64,000 nt of DNA from Streptomyces sp. I05A-00742 (GTDB lineage Bacteria; Actinomycetota; Actinomycetes; Streptomycetales; Streptomycetaceae), in assembly GCF_013055795.1 (NCBI RefSeq), contig NZ_JABETO010000005.1, forward strand, positions 62,001 to 126,000, read 5' to 3'. The translations under genes and the position numbers were made by a program. The notes under the pieces are model-generated. The model was given only the letters and a program-made list of their open reading frames with translations, was not told the DNA's origin and ran no database searches. Below, one piece after another: positions 16,772 to 25,028 of this stretch. The number at the start of each line of letters is the position of its first letter. Positions within the stretch are counted from its first letter, which is position 1.

Positions 16772-18052
16772 ATGGCCATCGCCGACGACGCCCTGGCCCG
16801 GCTCGCCCACGAGACGGTGGACCACCGCTTCAAGGGGCTGCCCCCGGACGCGGAGGGCCTGACCGTCGGCGCCCTGACGGCCCAGCGGCGCTCCCTGTTC
16901 ACCGGCGGCTTCACCACTCCCGTGCTCGCCCTCTCCACCGAGGCGCTGGACCACAACCTCGCGCTGATGGAGCGCTGGTCCGCGGAGCACGGCCTCGCCT
17001 TCGCCCCGCACGGCAAGACCTCCATGGCCCCGCGGCTCTTCGAGCGCCAGCTCGCCCACGGGGCCTGGGGCATCACCGCCGCCGTACCCGCCCAGGTCCG
17101 GGTGTACCGGGCCTTCGGCGTGCGACGGATCTTCCTCGCCAACCAGGTCGTCGACGCCGCCGCCCTCCGCTGGCTGGCCCGCGAACTCGCCGCCGACCCG
17201 GACTTCCGCGTCGTCACCTACGTCGACTCCGTCCGCGGCGTCGAGCTGATGGACGCCGCCCTGCGCGACGCCGGAGCCGGCCGCCCCCTCGACGTCGTCG
17301 TCGAACTGGGCGCCCTCGGCGGCCGCACCGGCGTCCGTACCGAGGCGGACGCCACCCAGGTCGCCGACGCGGTGGCGGCTGCGGAAACGCTGCGCCTGGT
17401 CGGCGTCGCCGGCTACGAGGCGGAGATCCCGGGCGCGGACGAGACGCTCGTCCGCGCCTGGCTGCACCGTCTGACCGGACTCGCCATCGGCTTCGACGCG
17501 GCCGGGCGGTTCGCCGGGGTCGAGGAGATCGTCGTCAGCGCGGGCGGCAGCGCGTGGTTCGACACGGTCGCCGAGGTCTTCGGAGAGCTTCCGTCACTCT
17601 CCGCGCCGGTGCTCAAGCTCCTGCGCTCCGGCGCGTACGTCACCCACGACGACGGCCAGTACCGCCGCAAGACCCCCTTCGTCCGCCGCCCCGACGAGGG
17701 CACCCTGCTCCCCGCCTTCCGCCTCTGGGCCCAGTGCGTCTCCCGCCCCGAACCCGGCCGCGCCTACCTCAACGCCGGCAAGCGGGACGCCCCGTACGAC
17801 CTCGACCTCCCCGAGGTCCAGACCATCCGCTCCGCCCGCGACGGCTCCCTCCGCCCCGCCCGGGCCATGACCATCACCGGCCTGGCCGACCAGCACGCCT
17901 TCGTCTCCCTCCCCGCCGACGACCCGCTGGAGGTCGGCGACTGGGTCGGGCTGGGCGTCTCGCACCCGTGCACGACGTTCGACAAGTGGCAGCTGATCCC
18001 GGTGGCGGAGGCGGACGGCACGGTGACGGACTACCTCCGGACGTTCTTCTGA
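16772..18052 (+). CDS. PLP-dependent D-amino-acid deaminase/aldolase (alanine racemase fold)
   Basis: 426 residues from ATG 16772 after GAGGAGG. It belongs to the D-serine dehydratase/D-threonine aldolase-like proteins: an N-terminal alanine-racemase-type barrel with PLP lysine K82 in FAPHGKTSMAP, then a C-terminal beta domain. Late elements LADQHAFVSL and VSHPCTTFDKW supply the His and Cys that bind the metal ion in this family. It probably eliminates ammonia from a D-hydroxy-amino acid such as D-serine or D-threonine to give a 2-oxoacid. The divergent RidA gene and the downstream D-acylase (118 bp away, same strand) support a D-amino-acid catabolic role. Exact substrate unknown. Confidence 0.85.
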   Translation: MAIADDALARLAHETVDHRFKGLPPDAEGLTVGALTAQRRSLFTGGFTTPVLALSTEALDHNLALMERWSAEHGLAFAPHGKTSMAPRLFERQLAHGAWGITAAVPAQVRVYRAFGVRRIFLANQVVDAAALRWLARELAADPDFRVVTYVDSVRGVELMDAALRDAGAGRPLDVVVELGALGGRTGVRTEADATQVADAVAAAETLRLVGVAGYEAEIPGADETLVRAWLHRLTGLAIGFDAAGRFAGVEEIVVSAGGSAWFDTVAEVFGELPSLSAPVLKLLRSGAYVTHDDGQYRRKTPFVRRPDEGTLLPAFRLWAQCVSRPEPGRAYLNAGKRDAPYDLDLPEVQTIRSARDGSLRPARAMTITGLADQHAFVSLPADDPLEVGDWVGLGVSHPCTTFDKWQLIPVAEADGTVTDYLRTFF

Positions 18053-18169
18053 GGGCGACGGGCGGACTGTCCGAAACCGGCTGGCGCGCCTGTCTCCCGG
18101 GAGTCCCGTTCCGGAGGATCTGCTGAGGGCGCCCAGGCGTCGGGCCGGGCCCGGGAGAGAGGCAGCCGC

Positions 18170-19786
18170 ATGGACACCGTGCTCCGCGACGTGCGCGTCA
18201 TCGACGGCTCCGGGAGTCCGTCCTTCCGGGCGGACGTGGGGCTGGCCGGGGGCCGGATCGCGGCTGTTGTCGGGGAAGGGGGTCGGCGGCCGTCGGGGCG
18301 GCGCACGGTGGAGGCCCACGGGCTGGCGCTGGCGCCCGGGTTCGTCGACATGCACGCGCACAGCGACCTCGCGCTGCTGCGGGACCCCGGGCACGAGGCG
18401 AAGCTCGCGCAGGGGGTGACGCTGGAGGTCGTCGGGCAGGACGGACTCTCGTACGCGCCGGTGGACGACCGCACCCTGGGCGAGGTGCGGACCCTGATCA
18501 CGGGGTGGAACGGTGACGGCGGGGACATCGACTTCGGCTGGCGGTCGGTCGGCGGGTATCTGGACCGTCTCGATCACGGCTTCGACGGCGCCGGCATCGC
18601 CGTCAACGCCGCGTACCTGGTGCCGCAGGGCACCGTCCGGATGCTGGCCGTCGGGTGGGAGGACCGCCCGGCCACGGGGGCGGAGCTCGACACGATGCGG
18701 CGGCTCGTGGCGGAGGGGCTGGAGCAGGGGGCCGTGGGGCTGTCGTCGGGGCTCACGTACGCGCCCGGGATGTACGCGGACGACGCCGAACTCACCGCGC
18801 TGTGCCGGGTCGTGGCCCGGTACGGCGGCTACTACTGCCCGCACCACCGTTCGTACGGCGCGGGCGCCCTGCGGGCGTACGCGGAGATGACCGAGGTGGC
18901 GCGCGCCGCCGGGTGCGCGCTGCACCTCGCGCACGCGGTGCTCAACTTCCCGGGGAACGAGGGGCGCGCGCCCGAACTCCTGCGCCTGCTGGACGCCGCC
19001 CGCGCGGAGGGGGTGGACATCAGCCTCGACTCCTACCCCTACACCCCGGGGTGCACCACGCTCGTGTCCCTGCTGCCGGGCTGGGCGGCGGAGGGCGGCC
19101 CGGAGGCGGTGCTCGCCCGGCTGCGGGACGACGTGACGGCCGCGCGGATCCGGCACGCCCTGGAGGTGACGGGCTCGGACGGCCATCACGGGGTGCCCGT
19201 CGACTGGTCGGCGGTCGAGGTGTCGGGCACGGCGGACGAGCGGCTCTCGGCGGCGTACGGCGGCAGGACCCTGGCGGGGGCGGCCCGCGAGCGCGGCGAG
19301 GAGCCCTGGGCGACGGCCCGGCGGCTGCTGGTCGAGGACCGGCTGGGGACGACGGTCCTCCTGCACGTCGGGCACGAGGGCAACGTCCGGGAGATCATGC
19401 GCCACCCGGCGCACACCGGAGGGAGTGACGGCATCCTGCACGGCTCCAGGCCGCATCCGCGGGCGTACGGCACCTTCCCGCACTACCTCGGGCACTATGT
19501 GCGCGAGCTGGGGGTCCTCTCGCTGGAGGAGTGCGTGGCGCATCTCACGTCGCGTCCCGCGGCCCGGCTCCGGCTGCCGGACCGGGGCCTGGTCCGGGTC
19601 GGACACCGGGCCGATCTGGTGCTCTTCGATCCGGAGACGGTCGCCGCCGGCTCCACTTTCGAAGATCCTCGACGACTTCCGACCGGCATTCCTTATGTCC
19701 TGATTGCCGGACGCTTTGCGATGGAAGACGGACGGCGTACGGACGTCCTCGCGGGGCGCTCGGTCCGCCGCACTCCGCGGCCCTGA
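18170..19786 (+). CDS. N-acyl-D-amino-acid deacylase
   Basis: 538 residues from ATG 18170 after GAGAGG. An amidohydrolase of the D-aminoacylase family: beta-sandwich strands at both ends and a metal-dependent barrel. Visible sites are the zinc-binding VDMHAHSDLALL, the SSGLTYAPGMYAD block typical of D-aminoacylases, the metal histidines in CPHHRSYG and LHLAHAV, and the late TGGSDGILHGSRPHPRAYGT with the catalytic Asp. It releases free D-amino acids from N-acyl precursors, which the neighbouring PLP deaminase could then degrade. No transport gene is adjacent. Confidence 0.9.
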   Translation: MDTVLRDVRVIDGSGSPSFRADVGLAGGRIAAVVGEGGRRPSGRRTVEAHGLALAPGFVDMHAHSDLALLRDPGHEAKLAQGVTLEVVGQDGLSYAPVDDRTLGEVRTLITGWNGDGGDIDFGWRSVGGYLDRLDHGFDGAGIAVNAAYLVPQGTVRMLAVGWEDRPATGAELDTMRRLVAEGLEQGAVGLSSGLTYAPGMYADDAELTALCRVVARYGGYYCPHHRSYGAGALRAYAEMTEVARAAGCALHLAHAVLNFPGNEGRAPELLRLLDAARAEGVDISLDSYPYTPGCTTLVSLLPGWAAEGGPEAVLARLRDDVTAARIRHALEVTGSDGHHGVPVDWSAVEVSGTADERLSAAYGGRTLAGAARERGEEPWATARRLLVEDRLGTTVLLHVGHEGNVREIMRHPAHTGGSDGILHGSRPHPRAYGTFPHYLGHYVRELGVLSLEECVAHLTSRPAARLRLPDRGLVRVGHRADLVLFDPETVAAGSTFEDPRRLPTGIPYVLIAGRFAMEDGRRTDVLAGRSVRRTPRP

Positions 19787-19860
19787 ACAAGCCCTGAACA
19801 GCGCCCTTCGCCCGCCCGGCGCCCGCCGGGAAAGCCCGCGCGTGTCCCCACGCGCCCCCG

Positions 19861-19866
19861 TAGGGT
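19861..19866 (+). promoter_or_regulatory. Candidate -10 of a leaderless alaA transcript
   Basis: TAGGGT ends seven bases before the ATG at 19874, and no ribosome site precedes that ATG. Both facts suggest transcription starting at the start codon. The -35 is not evident. Confidence 0.4.
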
Positions 19867-19873
19867 GGCCGTC

Positions 19874-21085
19874 ATGCAGGTGATCCAGTCAACGAAACTC
19901 GCCAATGTCTGCTACGAGATCCGTGGTCCGGTGCTGGAGGAGGCGATGCGGCTGGAGGCAGCGGGCCATCGCATCCTCAAGCTCAACACCGGCAACCCGG
20001 CGATCTTCGGATTCGAGTGTCCCCCGGAGATCCTGGAGGACATGCTGCGGAACGTCGGCGACGCACACGGCTACGGCGACGCCAAGGGCCTGCCCGCCGC
20101 CCGGCGCGCGGTGGTGCAGCACTACGAGACCAAGGGCATCGAACTGTCCGTCGAGGACGTCTACCTGGGCAACGGTGTCTCGGAGCTCATCCAGATGTCG
20201 ATGCAGGCACTGCTCGACGACGGCGACGAAGTCCTCGTCCCCGCACCGGACTACCCGCTGTGGACGGCGTCGGTCTCGCTGGCGGGCGGCACGGCGGTGC
20301 ACTACCGCTGCGACGAACAGTCGGACTGGATGCCGGACCTGGCCGACATCGAGCGCAAGATCACCGACCGCACCAAGGCGCTCGTCATCATCAACCCCAA
20401 CAACCCCACGGGTGCCGTCTACGACGACGAGATGCTGCGCGGCCTGACGGAGATCGCCCGCCGCCACAACCTGATCGTCTGCTCCGACGAGATCTACGAC
20501 AAGATCCTCTACGACGGCGTCACCCACACCCCGACCGCCGCCATCGCCCCCGACCTGCTGACCCTCACCTTCAACGGGCTGTCCAAGGCGTACCGGGTCG
20601 CGGGCTACCGCAGCGGCTGGATGGCGGTGTGCGGGCCGAAGGCGCACGCCGACAGCTATATCGAGGGTCTGACGATCCTGGCCAATATGCGGCTGTGCGC
20701 CAACATGCCCGCCCAGTACGCGGTGGCCACCGCCCTCGGCGGCCGGCAGTCGATCAACGAGCTGGTCCTGCCGGGCGGCCGGCTGCTGGAGCAGCGGGAC
20801 GTGGCGTACGAGCTGCTGACCCGGATCCCGGGTGTGACCTGTGTGAAGCCGAAGGGCGCGCTCTACGCCTTCCCGCGGCTCGACCCCAAGGTCTACAAGG
20901 TCAAGGACGACCGGCAGATGGTGCTGGACCTGCTCCGCGCCGAGAAGATCATGGTCGTCCACGGCACGGGCTTCAACTGGCCGGAGCCGGACCACTTCCG
21001 CCTGGTCACACTGCCGAACGCCAAGGACCTGGCGGACGCGGTGACCCGGATCGGCACCTTCCTGGACGGCTACAGCCAGCCCTGA
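19874..21085 (+). CDS. alaA: AlaA-type alanine aminotransferase
   Basis: 403-residue fold-type I PLP aminotransferase, closely similar along its length to E. coli AlaA (405 residues). Landmarks are KLANVCYEIRGPVLEEA at the start, NPNNPTG at 174-180, SDEIYDK near 204-210, the PLP lysine K238 in FNGLSKAYRVAGYRSGWM, and the closing PDHFRLVTLP with the carboxylate-binding Arg. It interconverts pyruvate/glutamate with alanine/2-oxoglutarate. ATG 19874 is chosen over GTG 19865 because homologues begin there. Its location upstream of pckG suits a pyruvate/alanine node of central metabolism, although the two genes are convergent. Confidence 0.92.
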   Translation: MQVIQSTKLANVCYEIRGPVLEEAMRLEAAGHRILKLNTGNPAIFGFECPPEILEDMLRNVGDAHGYGDAKGLPAARRAVVQHYETKGIELSVEDVYLGNGVSELIQMSMQALLDDGDEVLVPAPDYPLWTASVSLAGGTAVHYRCDEQSDWMPDLADIERKITDRTKALVIINPNNPTGAVYDDEMLRGLTEIARRHNLIVCSDEIYDKILYDGVTHTPTAAIAPDLLTLTFNGLSKAYRVAGYRSGWMAVCGPKAHADSYIEGLTILANMRLCANMPAQYAVATALGGRQSINELVLPGGRLLEQRDVAYELLTRIPGVTCVKPKGALYAFPRLDPKVYKVKDDRQMVLDLLRAEKIMVVHGTGFNWPEPDHFRLVTLPNAKDLADAVTRIGTFLDGYSQP

Positions 21086-21114
21086 ACCCCTCCCGTCTCA
21101 TACAGAACACAACT

Positions 21115-21137
21115 TTAGACAGAATCTAAGTTAGGAT
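21115..21137 (+). promoter_or_regulatory. AT-rich promoter with a Fur-geometry inverted repeat
   Basis: TTAGACAGAATCTAA (21115-21129) has 5-bp inverted arms (TTAGA/TCTAA) in the 15-bp 7-1-7 layout typical of Fur/PerR-family sites. A TAGGAT -10 follows at 21132-21137. The AT-rich patch stands out from its GC-rich surroundings. Which regulator binds is not known. Confidence 0.45.
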
Positions 21138-21168
21138 GGCCTTCTGAGGAGGACAGGAGGCCCATCCG

Positions 21169-21600
21169 ATGTACGAGCCGATCCGCACCAAGTCGGTCCA
21201 CACCATGACCGCGTTCGCGCGCGACACCCACGGCGCCCACGGGCCGCGCCGCTCCCGTGAGCAGGAGCTCGACATCCGGCTCGCGGGCCATCTGACGGCG
21301 CTGCTCACCGTGACCGATGAACTCCGCGCCCTGGACCCGTCCGCCGGGCTGGACGACGCCGCCCGGCTGCTGGCCGCCCGGGTCGAGCGCCTGCGCGGCG
21401 GCCACGCCCCGCTGCGGGCGGTCCCGACCGCGGCCGACGGCGGCCCCTCACGGGTGCACGCCCTGCACCAGCGGGCCCACATGCTGGCCGGCCAGGCACT
21501 CGTCGTCGCCGGCACCCGGGGCGACGCCGCCGGGGCGGCGCTGGCCGAGGAGCGCCTGCGGGCGCACGCGGCGGCGCTGGGGATCACGGACGAGGCATGA
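21169..21600 (+). CDS. Small protein of unknown function
   Basis: 143 residues from ATG 21169, with GGAGG nine bases upstream. Mostly alpha-helical by composition, Ala/Leu/Arg-rich, no signal peptide or membrane helix. Histidines recur (SVHTMTAF, DTHGAHGP, GGHAPL, RVHALHQRAHML), which could mean metal binding. Together with the Fur-geometry operator in its promoter, this hints at a metal- or redox-related role, but that is inference. Monocistronic, closed by a strong hairpin immediately after the stop codon. Confidence 0.75.
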   Translation: MYEPIRTKSVHTMTAFARDTHGAHGPRRSREQELDIRLAGHLTALLTVTDELRALDPSAGLDDAARLLAARVERLRGGHAPLRAVPTAADGGPSRVHALHQRAHMLAGQALVVAGTRGDAAGAALAEERLRAHAAALGITDEA

Positions 21601-21602
21601 GA

Positions 21603-21633
21603 GAACGCCGGACGGGCGGACCGTCCGGCGTTC
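21603..21633. terminator. Strong hairpin terminator
   Basis: GAACGCCGGACGG (21603-21615) and CCGTCCGGCGTTC (21621-21633) form a perfect 13-bp stem with a 5-nt loop, three bases after the upstream stop codon and facing pckG. Confidence 0.8.
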
Positions 21634-21720
21634 GGGTACTTCGGGTCGGGGACCGGGCCCCGGGCGGGGCGTGCGGGCCGGGTTCCCCCGCCCGCACGCC
21701 GTCACCTCAGCCCAGGCGTC

Positions 21721-23550
21721 TCAGCCCAGGCGTTTCACCAGCGCCCGGTACTCGTCCCACAGCTCCTTCGGCGTGTGCTCGCCGAAGGTGTTGAGGTGCT
21801 CCGGCACCAGCGCGGCCTCCTCGCGCCAGACCTCCTTGTCGACCGAGAGCAGCAGGTCGAGGTCGGCGTCGGCGAGCCGCAGGCCCTCCGTGTCGAGCGC
21901 CTCGCGCGTCGGCAGGACGCCGATCGGCGTCTCGACGCCGTCCGCCCTGCCCTCCAGGCGCTCGACGATCCACTTGAGCACGCGGCCGTTCTCGCCGAAG
22001 CCCGGCCAGACGAAGCGGCCCTCGGCGTCCTTGCGGAACCAGTTGACGTAGTAGATCTTCGGCAGCTTGGACTGGTCCTTGCCCTCGCCGACCTTGATCC
22101 AATGTCCCATGTAGTCGCCCATGTTGTAGCCGCAGAACGGCAGCATGGCGAACGGGTCGCGGCGCAGCTCGCCGACCTTGCCCTCGGCGGCGGCGGTCTT
22201 CTCGGAGGCGACGTTGGCGCCGATGAAGACGCCGTGCTGCCAGCTGAAGGACTCGGTCACCAACGGCACGGCCGAGGCGCGGCGGCCGCCGAAGAGGATC
22301 GCCGAGATCGGCACGCCCTTGGGGTCCTCCCACTCGGGCGCGATGATCGGGCACTGTGCGGCGGGAACGGTGAAGCGGGCGTTGGGGTGGGCGGCCGGGG
22401 TGCCGGACTCCGGCGTCCAGTCGTTGCCCTTCCAGTCGGTGAGGTGGGCGGGCTGCTCCTCGGTCATGCCCTCCCACCACACGTCGTTGTCGTCGGTCAG
22501 GGCGACGTTGGTGAAGACCGCGTTGCCCCACAGGGTCTTCATCGCGTTGGCGTTGGTGTGCTCGCCGGTCCCGGGGGCGACGCCGAAGAAGCCCGCCTCG
22601 GGGTTGATGGCGTAGAGGCGGCCGTCCTCGCCGAAGCGCATCCAGGCGATGTCGTCGCCGATGGTCTCCACCGTCCACCCGGAGATGGTCGGCTCCAGCA
22701 TGGCGAGGTTGGTCTTGCCGCAGGCGGACGGGAAGGCCGCGGCCACGTACTTCGCCTCGCCCTGCGGCGGGGTCAGCTTGAGGATGAGCATGTGCTCGGC
22801 GAGCCAGCCCTCGTCGCGGGCCATGACGGAGGCGATGCGCAGGGCGTAACACTTCTTGCCCAGCAGGGCGTTGCCGCCGTAGCCGGAGCCGTAGGACCAG
22901 ATCTCGCGGTCCTCGGGGAAGTGCGAGATGTACTTGGTGGAGTTGCACGGCCACGGGACGTCGGCCTCGCCCTCGGCCAGCGGGGCGCCGAGCGAGTGGA
23001 CGGCCTTGACGAAGAAGCCGTCGGAGCCGAGCTCGTCGAGGACCGGCTGTCCCATGCGGGTCATGGTGCGCATGGAGACGGCGACGTACGCGGAGTCGGT
23101 GATCTCGACGCCGATCGCGGAGAGCGGGGAGCCGAGCGGGCCCATGCAGAACGGCACGACGTACATGGTCCGACCGCGCATGGAGCCGCGGAAGATGCCG
23201 TTCTGCCCCTGCTCACCCTGGAAGATCTCCCGCATCTCGGCGGGGTCCTTCCAGTGATTGGTCGGACCGGCGTCCTCCTCCTTGGCGGAGCAGATGAACG
23301 TGCGGTCCTCGACGCGCGCCACGTCCGTGGGGTCGGAGGCCGCGTAGTACGAGTTGGGGCGCTTGACCGGGTCGAGCTTCCGGAAGGTGCCCTTGGCGAC
23401 GAGCTCCTCGCACAGGCGCTCGTACTCGGCCTCGGAGCCGTCGCACCAGACGACCCGGTCCGGCTGGGTGAGGGCGGCGATCTCATCGACCCAGGAGATC
23501 AGTTCCTGGTGGTTGGTGGGGGTGGTGGGAGCCGCATTTGCGCGCGCCAC
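21721..23550 (-). CDS. pckG: GTP-dependent phosphoenolpyruvate carboxykinase
   Basis: 609 residues from GTG 23550 (ribosome site GGAG, six bases away). It makes PEP from oxaloacetate and GTP for gluconeogenesis. Motifs: [10 protein letters not shown] at 225-234 (substrate and Mn region), the P-loop FPSACGKTN at 273-281, [16 protein letters not shown] after it, and the guanine-specific [17 protein letters not shown] segment near the C-terminus. Length equals the usual 609 of Streptomyces enzymes. A TCAGCCCAGGCGT tandem duplication (21708-21733) spans its stop codon without altering the protein. It is divergent from trhA across a 271-bp region. Confidence 0.96.
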   Translation of the reverse strand: MARANAAPTTPTNHQELISWVDEIAALTQPDRVVWCDGSEAEYERLCEELVAKGTFRKLDPVKRPNSYYAASDPTDVARVEDRTFICSAKEEDAGPTNHWKDPAEMREIFQGEQGQNGIFRGSMRGRTMYVVPFCMGPLGSPLSAIGVEITDSAYVAVSMRTMTRMGQPVLDELGSDGFFVKAVHSLGAPLAEGEADVPWPCNSTKYISHFPEDREIWSYGSGYGGNALLGKKCYALRIASVMARDEGWLAEHMLILKLTPPQGEAKYVAAAFPSACGKTNLAMLEPTISGWTVETIGDDIAWMRFGEDGRLYAINPEAGFFGVAPGTGEHTNANAMKTLWGNAVFTNVALTDDNDVWWEGMTEEQPAHLTDWKGNDWTPESGTPAAHPNARFTVPAAQCPIIAPEWEDPKGVPISAILFGGRRASAVPLVTESFSWQHGVFIGANVASEKTAAAEGKVGELRRDPFAMLPFCGYNMGDYMGHWIKVGEGKDQSKLPKIYYVNWFRKDAEGRFVWPGFGENGRVLKWIVERLEGRADGVETPIGVLPTREALDTEGLRLADADLDLLLSVDKEVWREEAALVPEHLNTFGEHTPKELWDEYRALVKRLG

Positions 23551-23789
23551 GATCGCTCCGTCCCGCCGGGGGCCCACGGGCGCCCGGCGTCACTTATTGA
23601 GGGTGGAACGAGCCTTCCGCTTGCCTGACCCGGCAGTTGGCCCGCATCTGCACTTCGCCCCTTGGGGGCTGCGACCCAGACGCTTCGTGACCGCTCATCC
23701 GGTGCCGCCCGCACTCATTTGATCATCCGACTCCGTTTCGGTTCTGTCCAGGGGGCACTCCCGTGACCATCGCCACGTGATACCGGTCC

Positions 23790-23813
23790 GTAACCTACGG
23801 TGGCGTAGGTAAC
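23790..23813. promoter_or_regulatory. Palindromic operator at the trhA start
   Basis: GTAACCTACG (23790-23799) and CGTAGGTAAC (23804-23813) are inverted with one mismatch across a 4-bp GTGG spacer, ending eight bases before the trhA ATG. The geometry is that of a TetR-family site. TAGGTA at 23807-23812 could be a -10, which would make the mRNA leaderless. Confidence 0.6.
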
Positions 23814-23821
23814 ATTGGGCC

Positions 23822-24556
23822 ATGACACCCGCGTCCGACGCGGCGCCCGTCGCGCCCGCTACTCCCGCCGGTGCCGCGACCACCGCGCCTTCCAGCACCC
23901 CTTCCGAGTCCCTGTCGGCAGTCGTCAAGCCGCGGCTCCGCGGCTGGCTGCACGCCGGGATGTTCCCAGCCGTCCTGATCTCCGGCGTCTTCCTGACCGC
24001 CCTCGCGGACAGCACCCGCGGCCGGATCGCCTGTGCCGTCTATGTCCTCAGCGCCTGCCTGCTGTTCGGCATCAGCGCCCTCTACCACCGCGGCGACTGG
24101 AGCCCGCGCGTCACGGCCGTGCTCCGCCGCCTCGACCATGCCAATATCTTCCTGATCATCGCGGGCACCTATACGCCGCTGACGATGCTCCTGGTCCCGG
24201 GCGGCCGCGGCCAGGTGCTGCTCTGGGCGGTCTGGGCCGCGGCCGCGGCCGGCATCGCCTTCCGCGTCTTCTGGGTCGGCGCGCCGCGCTGGCTCTACAC
24301 CCCCTGCTACATCGCCATGGGCTGGGCAGCGGTCTTCTTCCTGCCCGACTTCCTGCGCAAGGGCGGTATCGCCGTCCTCGTCCTGGTGATCATCGGCGGC
24401 CTCCTCTACAGCGCCGGCGGCGTCATCTACGGCATCAAGCGCCCGAATCCGTCACCGCGTTGGTTCGGTTTCCACGAGGTGTTCCACTCACTGACGCTGG
24501 CCGCCTTCGTCGTCCACTACGTGGGCATCTCTCTCGTGGCCTATACGCACGCCTGA
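23822..24556 (+). CDS. trhA: Hemolysin III/PAQR family membrane protein
   Basis: 244 residues from ATG 23822. After a Pro/Ala/Ser-rich cytoplasmic tail of about 38 residues come seven hydrophobic helices of the TrhA/YqfA type. The PAQR zinc-site hallmarks are present: SALYHRGDW (H in helix 2, with the nearby LDHAN motif) and FHEVFHSLT before the last helix. PAQR proteins are zinc-dependent membrane hydrolases or receptors; bacterial TrhA is linked to membrane energetics and fluidity, and the hemolysin label is historical. It has no ribosome site but a palindromic operator at its start, so it is probably a tightly repressed leaderless gene. Confidence 0.92.
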   Translation: MTPASDAAPVAPATPAGAATTAPSSTPSESLSAVVKPRLRGWLHAGMFPAVLISGVFLTALADSTRGRIACAVYVLSACLLFGISALYHRGDWSPRVTAVLRRLDHANIFLIIAGTYTPLTMLLVPGGRGQVLLWAVWAAAAAGIAFRVFWVGAPRWLYTPCYIAMGWAAVFFLPDFLRKGGIAVLVLVIIGGLLYSAGGVIYGIKRPNPSPRWFGFHEVFHSLTLAAFVVHYVGISLVAYTHA

Positions 24557-24838
24557 CCGCCCCTTCCGCGCGCCCGACCACCCGTCCCGCGCGCCCGACA
24601 ACCTTTTCCGCGCCCCCGACGGCCCGGCCCACCGGCCGTCCGGCGCCGACCGGGGAGCGCGACGCCCCCGACGCACCATCCGCAGTGGCCGTGGCCGAGA
24701 GGTCACGGCCACTCGCCATGCCAGGCCCCCGACGCCGGCCATCACCACGAGCAGCACCGCCATCTCACCGGCGACCACGTAGGCGCCCACGCTCAGCGCC
24801 GCGATCAGTACGGCGACGGCGTTCACCACTGCACCCAT
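24488..24838 (-). CDS. Possible small membrane protein
   Basis: ATG 24838 opens a frame whose first 45 residues are convincing: GAVVNAVAVLIAALSVGAYVVAGEMAVLLVVMAGVGGLAWRVAVTSR, two hydrophobic helices and a basic end. A GGGAGGG ribosome site lies about 13 bases upstream. The remaining 70 residues are Arg/Gly-rich repeats (SGARKRLSGARDGWSGARKG) and overlap the end of trhA on the other strand, which looks unlike real coding sequence. The true gene may be shorter in related strains or frameshifted here. Confidence 0.4.
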   Translation of the reverse strand: MGAVVNAVAVLIAALSVGAYVVAGEMAVLLVVMAGVGGLAWRVAVTSRPRPLRMVRRGRRAPRSAPDGRWAGPSGARKRLSGARDGWSGARKGRSGVRIGHERDAHVVDDEGGQRQ

Positions 24839-24956
24839 CACGGGATCATCCCTCCCTTTCGGTCTCTCACTGACCGCTCCCCTGCCCTGTACACAGCGTG
24901 ACACACCCCTCTGACATCAGCGTCGCGTCAGGAGCGAGCACCAAACCTGTTAACGG

Positions 24957-24994
24957 TTGACACTCCCCATCTTTTGAGAGTTACTGTCAAAAGA
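24957..24994 (+). promoter_or_regulatory. MFS/TetR operon promoter with 25-bp palindromic operator
   Basis: TTGACA (24957-24962) and GTTACT (24980-24985) are spaced 17 bp. Over the -10 lies a 25-bp palindrome (24970-24994): arms TCTTTTGA and TCAAAAGA flank gAGTTACTg, so all positions but one pair match about the central T at 24982. This is the expected binding site of the TetR protein encoded at the end of the operon. Confidence 0.75.
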
Positions 24995-25028
24995 CTGCAA
25001 CGTTCATCAGCGTTCGAGGAGTGTGCCC

